The translations under genes were made by a program, and so were the position numbers. A stretch of DNA of 20,005 nucleotides from an uncultured Ruminococcus sp. (GTDB taxonomy: Bacteria; Bacillota; Clostridia; Oscillospirales; CAG-272). Shown in pieces: positions 7,564 to 17,200 of this stretch (position 1 is the first letter of the stretch; every line of letters begins with the position of its first letter). The notes beneath the pieces were generated by a model that worked only from the letters and a program-made list of their open reading frames with translations, searched no databases and had not been told where the DNA came from. The stretch is taken from contig CACZOH010000160.1 of NCBI GenBank assembly GCA_902782785.1, positions 1 to 20,005 of the forward strand, read 5' to 3'.

Positions 7564-9937
7564 ACATTTCAGGCGTCCAGTAGTTCTGACCGTATATATC
7601 GGTAAAGCGGAATACCGCGCTTGTTTTCGTGCCGTCGGGCAGGTAGACGTTGCTTATTTTCGGCTTTCCGTTTACTGTGTACTGTTCGCCCAGCATATAG
7701 CTGTCTTTGAACGTTCCGTCGTAGGAATAGTAATCGCAGAGGAAGTCTATTTTATCTCCGTCGTTCAGCCCCGTCAGCTCCTTCGCCACGGTGTCCGTCT
7801 CGTTGTTCTTATAGTCGTATCTCGCGCCCGCTATATATCCTGTCGGATTTTCGTCGTCGAAAATAACGATAAGATCGGCTCTGTCGCCGTTTAAAAGGAC
7901 CGGTATCCTGCCGCTTATCCTGTAATCCTTATCGCTCTTCCAGTACGTATCGGTATGATAATACGCGACGATCTGACCGTCGACCGCAAGCCACGATCCG
8001 TCAAATTCTCCGATGAGGTTCCAGTCGTCGTCGAAGTCGAATTCGTTATCGAGACCGAGGTCTATAAAGCCCTCTCCGTCGTCTATGAAGACGTTCTTTT
8101 CAAGGTCGGAGACGAGCTTCCACTGCTCCGCGTCAAGCGACATCACCTTTTTGCCGTTTGATATCTTCCATCTGAGCTTCGAGCTGTCAAACTGGTTTTT
8201 CGCTATGTAGGAGGTCGCGGCGTTCGTGTCGAGCACCTGCAGATATTCGGAATCCCTGCTGCCGCCGAGAAGATTGCCGAGCAGGCTCGATATCATATCC
8301 TCGGACTGGGTGCCGGAGGAGGTGAAGTTTCCGAGAAGCGAGGATAGCGGCGAGGAGCTTCCGCCCGATACCGTCTGTCCCGCCGTCTCATATCCGGCAA
8401 ACTGTCTTATGCATTCCGCGTATTCCTTGTCCATTCCTATCTGATCGTACGTCGCCACGGCGGTGTCCACCTTTGACGGACTGTTGTACGGGAAGTATAT
8501 CGACAAGCCGTAGGAGTTGGTCATCTCGGTCGAGGTGCGGTTGTATTTTACCGCTGAAAGTATGACGTCTGCAAGCGAACCGCCCTCTTTTGTGTTCAGA
8601 TTCTTTGCAAAGTGAACGAGGTCCACAAGGTCGCGCTTTGACGATACGGCAAATTCCCTCGTACTGCTTCTCGCGTCGGAAACGGTCTTGTAATCGTTCG
8701 ATTTTATCAGCGCCGTGGTGGAGGATGCGAAATCCTTCAGACTCTGCGGGACCGTCTTTTCAAGCTCCGCCAGATCTATCAGGGAAAGCGTGGTCTTCTG
8801 TCCCGAGCACTGTCTGCCGCACGTATCGACGAAATCGTCCACTATCATCTTTCCTATTTCCGTCGTCGGCATCGACGTGTTCTTTGAAAGCTCGGAGAGC
8901 CATCTCGTATAGTACCAGCCTATTCCGGGCTCCGTCTCCTCACTCGCTATGAGATAATCGGCGTGCTTTGTGAGCATCAGCGCGTTTTCCGCCGTCGCCA
9001 TAAGGCAGGCGTCAAAGCCGACGAAATCAAATTTCACGCCCGCGCTCGTAAGCGCGTTGTTTATGCCGCCTATGCCCATCGCGCCCTTCGACGTGTTGAG
9101 CTGGTCATATCCGAAGCCGCCCGTCGTTCCGCCGCCGTGATCCCAGAGGACGAGGAAATATCTGTCCGCCGCATAGTTGTTTTTGCAGTAGGTTATGAAA
9201 GACGAAAGCGTTGAAGGATCCGTCATCGCGCCCTTGCCGTTGTCCGCGACGAGGCGCTTCAAACCGCCGTTTTCTATTTTATAGATCTGATTTACCGTGT
9301 TGCTTATTCCCTGGGTCTTCCATTCCTTGCAGCCGCCCGTGAGAACGATGATATTGACCTTGTCGGACAGCGCGGCGTTCGCCATTTCCTTCAGGTCGTT
9401 CGACGCCATGCCGCTCTTTGATTCAAGGTCCGTGCCGCACATATAGACCATCATAGTTACTGTGTCGGCTCCGCCGCCTCTGACCGCGGTGTATTTGCTT
9501 CTCGCGCCGGGCGCAACGCTCGTATTGAGGGACGAGCCGTTGTTCGCTATGTCAAGCCATCCCGACGAGACGTTTGACGACGTAAACGACGAAAGAATAC
9601 TTGAAAGACCGGATAGACCCGTGTTCGTATTCGTGTTTGTGTTCGTCGGCACCTCCGTCGAAGTGCCGAACATATTGCCGAGTATACCGCTCAGTCCGGT
9701 GCCGCCGCCTATCAGCACTACCGCGACGGCTATGATTATTCCTATGAGCTTGCCTTTTCCGACGCCGGCTCTCATTCCTCCGTCGCTTCCGTAGCTCTGC
9801 GAGGTGCCGGGTCTGCCGGAATATCCGCCCTGACTGCCCACGGGACCCGTGCCCATGCCCGAGCCGCGGCGGTACGCGCCCGTGCCCTGTCCCGTTATAT
9901 TTTTTTGTCTGCCTCTCGGCCTGTTATCGTCAGCCAT
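7562..9937 (-). CDS. Membrane-anchored clostripain-family (C11) cysteine peptidase
   Basis: The 791-residue protein has a C11 peptidase core at about 158-520. VTMMVYMCGTDLES (160-173) opens it; the catalytic His is in WDHGGG (H267) and the catalytic Cys in FDACLMA (C311), and EETEPGIGWYY (333-343) follows. Family enzymes cleave after basic residues. The N-terminus is unusual: about 60 Gly/Arg/Ser-rich residues, then one hydrophobic helix (about 63-85), giving a signal-anchor (type II) topology with the protease outside. A Thr-Asn repeat (98-107) and Ser-rich linker follow. Residues 560-791 form an acidic, beta-rich C-terminal region I do not recognise. The start is supported by GGAGGA seven bases upstream. 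Its promoter diverges from that of the DUF11 gene. Both catalytic residues are intact, so activity is expected; the target is unknown. Confidence 0.9.
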   Translation of the reverse strand: MADDNRPRGRQKNITGQGTGAYRRGSGMGTGPVGSQGGYSGRPGTSQSYGSDGGMRAGVGKGKLIGIIIAVAVVLIGGGTGLSGILGNMFGTSTEVPTNTNTNTNTGLSGLSSILSSFTSSNVSSGWLDIANNGSSLNTSVAPGARSKYTAVRGGGADTVTMMVYMCGTDLESKSGMASNDLKEMANAALSDKVNIIVLTGGCKEWKTQGISNTVNQIYKIENGGLKRLVADNGKGAMTDPSTLSSFITYCKNNYAADRYFLVLWDHGGGTTGGFGYDQLNTSKGAMGIGGINNALTSAGVKFDFVGFDACLMATAENALMLTKHADYLIASEETEPGIGWYYTRWLSELSKNTSMPTTEIGKMIVDDFVDTCGRQCSGQKTTLSLIDLAELEKTVPQSLKDFASSTTALIKSNDYKTVSDARSSTREFAVSSKRDLVDLVHFAKNLNTKEGGSLADVILSAVKYNRTSTEMTNSYGLSIYFPYNSPSKVDTAVATYDQIGMDKEYAECIRQFAGYETAGQTVSGGSSSPLSSLLGNFTSSGTQSEDMISSLLGNLLGGSRDSEYLQVLDTNAATSYIAKNQFDSSKLRWKISNGKKVMSLDAEQWKLVSDLEKNVFIDDGEGFIDLGLDNEFDFDDDWNLIGEFDGSWLAVDGQIVAYYHTDTYWKSDKDYRISGRIPVLLNGDRADLIVIFDDENPTGYIAGARYDYKNNETDTVAKELTGLNDGDKIDFLCDYYSYDGTFKDSYMLGEQYTVNGKPKISNVYLPDGTKTSAVFRFTDIYGQNYWTPEM

Positions 9938-9967
9938 TTCTGTTCCTCCGTAATATATGGTAATATG

Positions 9968-9996
9968 ATTTTACACCTTTTTTTTGTAAAATGCAA
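9968..9996 (-). promoter_or_regulatory. Sigma-A promoter of the clostripain-like gene
   Basis: Read on the minus strand, TTGCAT (9991-9996) and TAAAAT (9968-9973) are separated by 17 bp. They lie about 30 bases before the ATG of the protease gene. Confidence 0.75.
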
Positions 9997-10018
9997 GAGG
10001 AAAAAAGAAAAAAGCGGT

Positions 10019-10047
10019 GTGTCACGATAAAAAATCGCGCATATAAT
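10019..10047 (+). promoter_or_regulatory. Predicted promoter of the DUF11 gene
   Basis: A perfect TATAAT -10 lies at 10042-10047 with a weaker -35 (GTGTCA, 10019-10024) 17 bp upstream. A short inverted repeat, CGAT-AAAAA-ATCG (10025-10037), lies in the spacer. The -10 overlaps an upstream ATG at 10046, which argues that translation starts later, at 10094. Confidence 0.6.
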
Positions 10048-10093
10048 GGTATCGGTGCGCCTTAAAGCCGCGCACGGAAAGGATTTTTTTGAT

Positions 10094-10954
10094 ATGGCAA
10101 CCTTTACAAACCAGGCGTTACTCACCTACAACAACACAAGGACGTTGTCAAACGTGACGACGGGGACGATCGCGGAAAGTCTTACCGCGCAAAAAAGCTC
10201 CCTGCAAAGCTCCTACGCCGCGGGAGACAGAATAACGTACGTACTGTCGCTTCAGAATTCGGGCGCCGCCGCTCAGAGCGGGCTGACCGTCACGGACGAT
10301 CTCGGCGCGTTCACGCCGTCGGGCGAAAAACAGGCCGTGTTCCCTCTGACGTACGACGAAGGCTCCGCCGCGCTTTTCGTCGACGGAGTAAAACAGACGG
10401 CGCCTGCGGTGCAGTCCGCGGAGCCGTTGACGTTCACGGGGATAAGCGTGCCCGCGGGCGGAAGCGCCGTGCTTATTTATTCCGCGCAGATAAACGCATA
10501 CGCTCCGCTCGGGTCCGGCAGCGCGGTGACCAATACCGCGACGGTTTCGGGCGACGGCCTTGCGGAGCCCGTCGAGTCGTCTTTTACGCTGCCCGTGACC
10601 GAGGCTCCGTATCTGACCGTTGAAAAAACGCTGTCGCCTTTGACGGTCGTGCCGGATCAGCGCATAACGTATACGTTCGTCATAAACAATTACGGCAACA
10701 CGGACGCTGACGCGGGCGCAAACGTTTCGATATCCGATACCGTGACGCCTCCGCTCACGGACCTTACCGCCGAATATAACGGAGCGCCGTGGACCGAGGG
10801 GACGGAATACACGTATTCGCCGCAGACGGGAGAATTCGTCTCCGCCGCGGGCGCGATAACCGTACCCGCCGCGACGTATGAGACTCTTCCCGACGGCACG
10901 GTGTCAACGACGCCCGGCACCGTGACGCTCGTGATAGAAGGAACGGTCATGTGA
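10094..10954 (+). CDS. DUF11 (TIGR01451) repeat protein without signal peptide
   Basis: I chose the ATG at 10094 (286 residues). An earlier in-frame ATG (10046) lies inside the -10 box, while GGAAAGGA (10076-10083) precedes 10094 by ten bases. The N-terminus, MATFTNQALLTYNNTRT, resembles the conserved opening of a group of short clostridial DUF11 proteins. Two DUF11-like beta-sandwich repeats follow. The first covers about 30-165, with ITYVLSLQNSG (47-57) and TVTDDLG (65-71). The second covers about 172-286, with LTVEKTLSP (174-182), ITYTFVINNYGNTDADAG (191-208) and VSISDTVTP (211-219). There is no signal peptide, transmembrane helix or sorting signal, so its export route and location are unclear. 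DUF11 repeats are usually found in surface or envelope proteins; a structural or spore/envelope role is only inference. Its stop is one base from that of mazF. Confidence 0.75.
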   Translation: MATFTNQALLTYNNTRTLSNVTTGTIAESLTAQKSSLQSSYAAGDRITYVLSLQNSGAAAQSGLTVTDDLGAFTPSGEKQAVFPLTYDEGSAALFVDGVKQTAPAVQSAEPLTFTGISVPAGGSAVLIYSAQINAYAPLGSGSAVTNTATVSGDGLAEPVESSFTLPVTEAPYLTVEKTLSPLTVVPDQRITYTFVINNYGNTDADAGANVSISDTVTPPLTDLTAEYNGAPWTEGTEYTYSPQTGEFVSAAGAITVPAATYETLPDGTVSTTPGTVTLVIEGTVM

Positions 10955-10955
10955 T

Positions 10956-11297
10956 TTAAGTCAGCCCGAAGCTGACGGACAGCGCGCCGTCGACTCTCGC
11001 CATAAGCGCGTCGTCTATATGACCTATTTTTTCCTTTAATCTCCTTTTGTCTATCGTCCGCACCTGCTCGAGCAGTATTACGGAATCCTTTGACAGACCG
11101 CAGCCCGACGTCACGCCGATGTGAGTGGGCAGTCTTGTTTTTGAGATCTGACTCGTTATCGCCGCGGCTATGACAGTCGGGCTGTATCTGTTGCCGACGT
11201 CGTTCTGTATGATAAGTACGGGGCGTAAGCCTCCCTGCTCGGAGCCCACGACGGGCGAAAGCTCCGCGTAAAAAATATCGCCTCTGTTTACCTGCAT
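10956..11297 (-). CDS. mazF: MazF/NdoA (PemK-type) sequence-specific endoribonuclease toxin
   Basis: The 113-residue protein is full length for Firmicutes MazF. It opens with the family signature VNRGDIFYAELSPVVGSEQG (3-22), then GLRPVLIIQND (23-33). It keeps the residues equivalent to the catalytic pair of Bacillus MazF, R25 and T48 (in AAAITSQ). It should cut single-stranded mRNA at a short motif and be inhibited by a MazE-type antitoxin. A GGAGG ribosome site lies seven to eight bases before the ATG. No antitoxin gene lies next to it: the next gene upstream is the divergent MoxR gene 173 bases away, and that gap is too short for a usual 80-95 residue antitoxin. Convergent with the DUF11 gene with no room for a terminator. 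Confidence 0.95.
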   Translation of the reverse strand: MQVNRGDIFYAELSPVVGSEQGGLRPVLIIQNDVGNRYSPTVIAAAITSQISKTRLPTHIGVTSGCGLSKDSVILLEQVRTIDKRRLKEKIGHIDDALMARVDGALSVSFGLT

Positions 11298-14200
11298 TTT
11301 TCTGACCTCCGTTTCTTTGTACCCCTATTCTTGCCAAACCGCCGCCGCTATACACACGGCGGGGTCATTTTTTAAATAATTTCCGAATTTTTTATATTCA
11401 CTTGACATTGATGCGGATATATGATATAATTAAGAAATAAAAGAATTCAGGAATTAACGGAGTAACGGTCATGGATAACGAACGTTCAAGAGGCAGAAAA
11501 ACCATAATGGCGATGATACAGGAGACGGAAAAGGTCATAGTCGGCAAAAGGCGCGAAATAGTTTTGCTTATGATTGCGCTTTTATCCGGCGGTCACGTTC
11601 TTATAGAGGACGTTCCGGGAACGGGAAAAACAACGCTCGCGGCGACGCTCGCGGCGGTCTGCGGACTTTCTTTCAAGCGCGCGCAGTTCACGCCGGACGT
11701 CATGGCGTCTGACATAACGGGCTTCAATATGTATAACCGCCAGAAGGAGAAGTTTGAATTCATAGAAGGTCTTGCGATGTGCAACATAATGCTCGCGGAC
11801 GAGATAAACCGCGCCTCGCCGAAAACGCAGTCCGCGCTGCTTGAGGCGATGGAGGAGGGAAACGTAACGGTCGACGGCAAATCGTATCCGCTGCCGGACC
11901 CGTTTTTCGTCGTCGCCACGCAGAACCCGACGGGCTTCGTCGGCACGTATCCCTTGCCCGAGGCTCAGCTCGACCGTTTTTCCGTAAGGCTCTCCCTCGG
12001 TTATCCTCAGCCGTCGGAGGAGATACGCATAATCTCCGAGCGCCGCGGCAAAAACCCGATCGACGACGTCAAAACCGTGACGGACGCGGACGAGCTCAGG
12101 GCAATGATACGTGAGATCTCCGAGCTTTACATAGACGAACGCATATACGAATACATAGTAAATCTTGTCTCGCAGACGAGGAACGCGGAGGATCTTTCCC
12201 TCGGCGCCAGCCCCCGCGCGTCGCTCATCATATCCAAAATGGCGCAGGCGACGGCTTATATGATAGGCAGAAGCTACGTGGTGCCGGAGGATATAGCAAG
12301 CGTTTTCGTCCCCGTCGTCGCGCACAGGATAGCGGTCAAGCGTCAGGCAAAGCTTGAGGGACAGACCGCGGAAAAGATACTTTACGACATACTGAAGAAG
12401 ACCGCCGTTCCGATAATCTGATATGAAGAAAAAAAACAGGTTCAAACCGCAGAAAACGGGCTTTGCGATCACGGGATATATCCTTATGTGGGCGCTTATG
12501 ATGGCTGTGGCGATAGTATTCACGCAGGCTCTGCGCAATTCCGTATCGTACGTTTTCATTATAATCGTCTCGGTCCTTCCCGTGCTCGATCTCGCATACG
12601 TTTTCGCCGCGCGCGCGTCGGTCCGTACGGCTTTTTCGTGCAGTACGGCGCAGGCGCAGAAAAACGAGCCGGTGACGGTGGAGCTTTCCGTCAAAAACAG
12701 ATCCCTGCTCCCCGTGCCGTTTACGGAGGTCGAACTGATACTGCCGGACGAAGAGGGGCTTCATTCCGTTTCCGCCGCGGTTTCCGCGTCGCTTTCGCCC
12801 TTAGGCTCTTACGTATACGGCAAAAACGTCCTTTTTCCGTATAAGGGCGAGTATTCCTGCGGCATAAAAAATGTTTACGTCAGCAGTCTTTTCCGCTTTT
12901 TCAGATTCAAGATAAAAACGGACAAGTGTAAAAGCGTCCTTATACTTCCGGAGCGCATAACGCTCGACGATATGCCGACGCGTTACGTGAACGAGACGTC
13001 GGCCGTCACGGGAACGCCGATAAAGGGTCCCGACAGCGCGGAGATAACGGAAATAAAGGAATACGTCCCGGGCGACCCGATAAGAAACATACACTGGAAG
13101 CTTTCCACAAAGGCGCAGGAGCTTATGACGAAGCATTTCGGATCGGAAAACGGGCTCTGCACCTGCGTTATATCCGACGCGGGAAGATATTTTGACGTCC
13201 CGGAGGACAAAAAAAACGATATAAACGAATACTGTGACGACGCCGTCTGCGAGCTTTGCTGCTTTGCGGTGTCGGAAAGCCTTGCAAAAGGCAGAAGGAC
13301 GTCGCTCGTCTTCACGGACGGCGGCAGGGGCGGCGTCATAAACAAGAAGACGTTTGACGACAGAGCCGCGTTTGAGGAATATCTGCCCGCGTACGTCTGC
13401 GCGGGACTTTCCTCCGGGGTGCCGATGCGCAGACTGCTTGAATTTGCGGACGAGGGAGAGGAAAACGACGTTATCTGCGTCACCGCCCGCCTGACGGAGG
13501 ACACGGTGACGGCTTTGTGCGAGGCGCAGTCGGTCAACCGCTCCGTTACGCTCATATTCTTTGAGCCGGGATCAAAGCTTGAAAACCCGGAGAGCGCCGC
13601 AAAAACCAATACGTTATTTATCAGCGAGCTTCTTTCCGCAAACGTGAACGTGCGGAGAGTGAGCGAAAAAGAGCTTGGATATGAAAAAAAATAAAAAGGA
13701 AAATACAAACGTGCTGACAGACGCGTCAAGCGTCGGGCTTGTGCAGAAGACGGGCATACCAAAGACCATTCTCGGTATGCTTTGCCGCTTTGCCGTCGCG
13801 TATATCGGCGTATGTGGCGTCTGCATGATGCTCGACGACGCTTTTATGTTCTTCAACGGAAAATCGGATCCGCTGCGCGTTTGTCTTATTTCTTTTATAT
13901 GCTGCGCGGCGTTTTATCTGGTGTTCACCGCCGCGCATACGAACGTCGTGTTTTTCTCACTGTCGCTTGCGGCGCTTCTCGTCGCAGTGGCAGTTATAGA
14001 TTTACAGAACGGCATAAAGCAGTCCGTCATATTCATTCCCGTTTCCGCGTGGAACCATATCCTTATGCGGCTCGACGCGCTCGGGTATTCGGCGCTGTCC
14101 GGGCTTGTTTCAAAATACCCGGAGACAAATCCCGTGTCGTCCACGGGGTTGGTTTACGTTATGAAGGCGTTCAACTCCTTCGCTGCGCTCGTGTCATTCA

Positions 14201-17200
14201 TTTTCGTCGCCTCGACGTATAAAAGAGTCAGGATCGTTCCCGTTATAGTGATCAGCGGCATGGTTATGACCGTCACGTTCACGTATAACATACTCACGAA
14301 CAACGTCGGCTTCGTCATGATGGTCGCCTCCGGCTTCGGCATCATGGTGATGAAGTACAGCGACTCGTTTTCAAAGGCGGAGAGAGAGACGGAAAAGAGG
14401 GAAAAGCTGAAATTCTTTGAAAAAAGAAGACTGCAGGTCAAAAACGCATCAACGCGCGGCTTTGCGGCTCTGCTCACCTCCGCCGTTGTGCTCGGCGTCG
14501 CCGCGTATCCCGCGGCGCGTATAAACAGACCCGCGCCGGAACTTTCCGTGTTCAACGATTTTATGGACGGAGCGCGCGCCGCCGTTTCGGAGCTTCTTAC
14601 GGGCAGAGGCGCCGGCGCGATAGGCGACGATCCGTACGCTCAGCACAAGACCGTTACGCCCTCGCCGCGCTCTTTCAGCAGCCGCCGTATGTTCACGGTG
14701 TCGGCAACGTCGTACGTGCCGCTTTATCTGCGCACGTGGGTCGGCGAGGAATACAGAAACAATCAGTGGATAGCGGCGAACGGGAGCGGAAACGTTCTTC
14801 CGGAGGAGGTAACGGAGCTGTTTTATACGATAGTCGACGTGGACGGAAACGTCTTCGTTCCCGCGGAGACGAACGATACGGATTCCTTCAGGCGCGGTTA
14901 CGTAAAGGAATTCGTCTCCGTCAAGGCGCCGGAGAGAAGGAGCAGCGCGTACCTTGCAAGCCGTTTTTCAACGCTTTACGGCATAACGGACCCGTACGAT
15001 ATGAACGCAAAATACGCGGGCGGCTACAAAATAAAACCGGGCGTCGGCACCTGCGAGCTGAACGATATGGGCAGAGCCTACGGCTTCGTAAGCTATGCTC
15101 AGAACTACAAGGGCGTATCGCTTTCCAAACTGAACAACGATATGATAATATACGATATCGTATATCCTTTGATAACCGGTTATATTAACGCGCGCCTGCA
15201 AAACGCCGGCGCGGACACGGAAACGCTGACCGACGCGCTTAAGCTGGAGGCGAAAAGACAGGCTGCCGCAAGAGGGATAGAGATCCCCGCGGGATGTATA
15301 GTGAACCGCATAGGAGATATGAGCGACGCGGAGCTGACCTCGCTTGCGAAAAAAATGGCGGACGTCTCGGGATACGAGTCCGGCGTTTACGACAGATATC
15401 TGTCTGTTCCGTGGAGCGAGACCGAGGCGCTTAGAGAGATCACGAAAAACGCTCTCGGCGTAACGAAGTACGTTTATAACGCAAACGAAGCGGAATACTA
15501 CGGGCTGACGCAGTCTTACCCGTCGTCCAGTCTGTTCATTTCGCCGCGGACGGATTATATCATAGACAGTCCCGCAACGCGTATGTCCGATATATATACG
15601 CTGGCGGACAAGACCGCGCGTTATCTTTCAACGCAGTGCGAATACACGCTCGAACCGCACGGGTACAGCTCCAACGGCTCTTACACGGTCCAGTTCCTGA
15701 CGGAAGCGAAAAACGGCTACTGCGTGCAGTTCGCCACGGCGGGCGCGCTCCTTCTCAGATCGATCGGCATACCCACGCGTTACGTCGACGGATATCTTGC
15801 GCCGGAGATGAGATACAGCGGCGGTATGTATACCTGCACCGTGCTCGACAACAACGCGCACGCCTGGATAGAGGTATATATAAAGGGCTACGGCTGGATG
15901 ACGTTTGAGATGACGTCCCCGATGATATCGGGAATGTACAGATCCTCCACGCCCGCCGTCACGCCCGAAACGGATATTCCGCCCGTGGTAACGGAAACGA
16001 CGGAGCCGCCGGACAGCGATACCGGCAGCACGCAGAACACGACGCCGCACGGTCCCGTCACTGACCCCGTAACTACGGACGTTATAACGACGGAGCCGGG
16101 AGGAATCGGCGTCGGTACGGGCATCGTGAGAAAGGTGATACTTATAACGGTCATATCGCTTTTCGTTATCCTCCTTATCTCAACGCTCATATATCTGTAC
16201 CTTAAAAAGACGACGCTTCGCCATAAGAAATTCATGCGCATGCTCAAGCGGGCGGCTGACGGCGGATCCGCCGATCCCGGAGGCGATATAAACAAGATCG
16301 CGGAGTATATAAAACTGCTTCTGTCGAAAATAGGGCTCGTCCGCGCGGAAAACGAGATGATGACGGATTTCGCGGCGCGCGTAGACCTTGAGGTTGAGAA
16401 AAGATCGTTCGGTCCCGCGTCGGAGGCGCTGCAGAAAAACACTTTCGGTCACTGCGCCGACAGCGAGGACGCAAAAACCGCGGCTGTATACGCGCTGTAT
16501 CTGCGCAAAAAGGTGCTTGCAAGGATGTCGCGCTTTGATAAATTCAGATACGTAACGTTGAGGAAGCTGATATGACGATGGATAAAAAAGCGGCGTCGCA
16601 GCTTAACGGCGCGTCGCTCGCATACGTCGGCGATGCGGTGACGGAGGTCTTCGTCAGGTCGTATATACTGTCGCGCGGCATAACGGACACGGCCAGATAC
16701 AACGAGCTGGCGCTCAGATTCGTAACGGCTCACGCGCAGTCGGAGGCTTATTCGCGGATAGAACCGCTGTTGTCGGACGAGGAAAGAGAGATACTTAAAA
16801 GGGGCAGAAACGCCAAAACGACGCACCGCCCGAAGAACCAGACGCAGTCGGATTACCGCCGCGCCACGGGCTTTGAGGCGCTTATAGGCTGGCTTTACCT
16901 CACAAACGAGGTCAAAAGAGCCGAGGAATTGTTCAGGTTGGCATATATAGACGTAACAGAGGGTATCTCAAACAAGACATTATAAAAAAATTTACAAATA
17001 AGATTTGCCGAATGGTATTGACAAAAAGCATATTTTTATAATATAATATTCGTTGCCTGCCGAATGGCAGAACAGTATGCTTTGATTATATAGATGCGTT
17101 AATCGGGGCATCCGTATATTAAAAATAACATTCCGTAAAAAAGGAGGCTAAAAAAGATGCTCAGAACATACCAGCCCAAGAAGCGCCAGCGCAAGAGAGA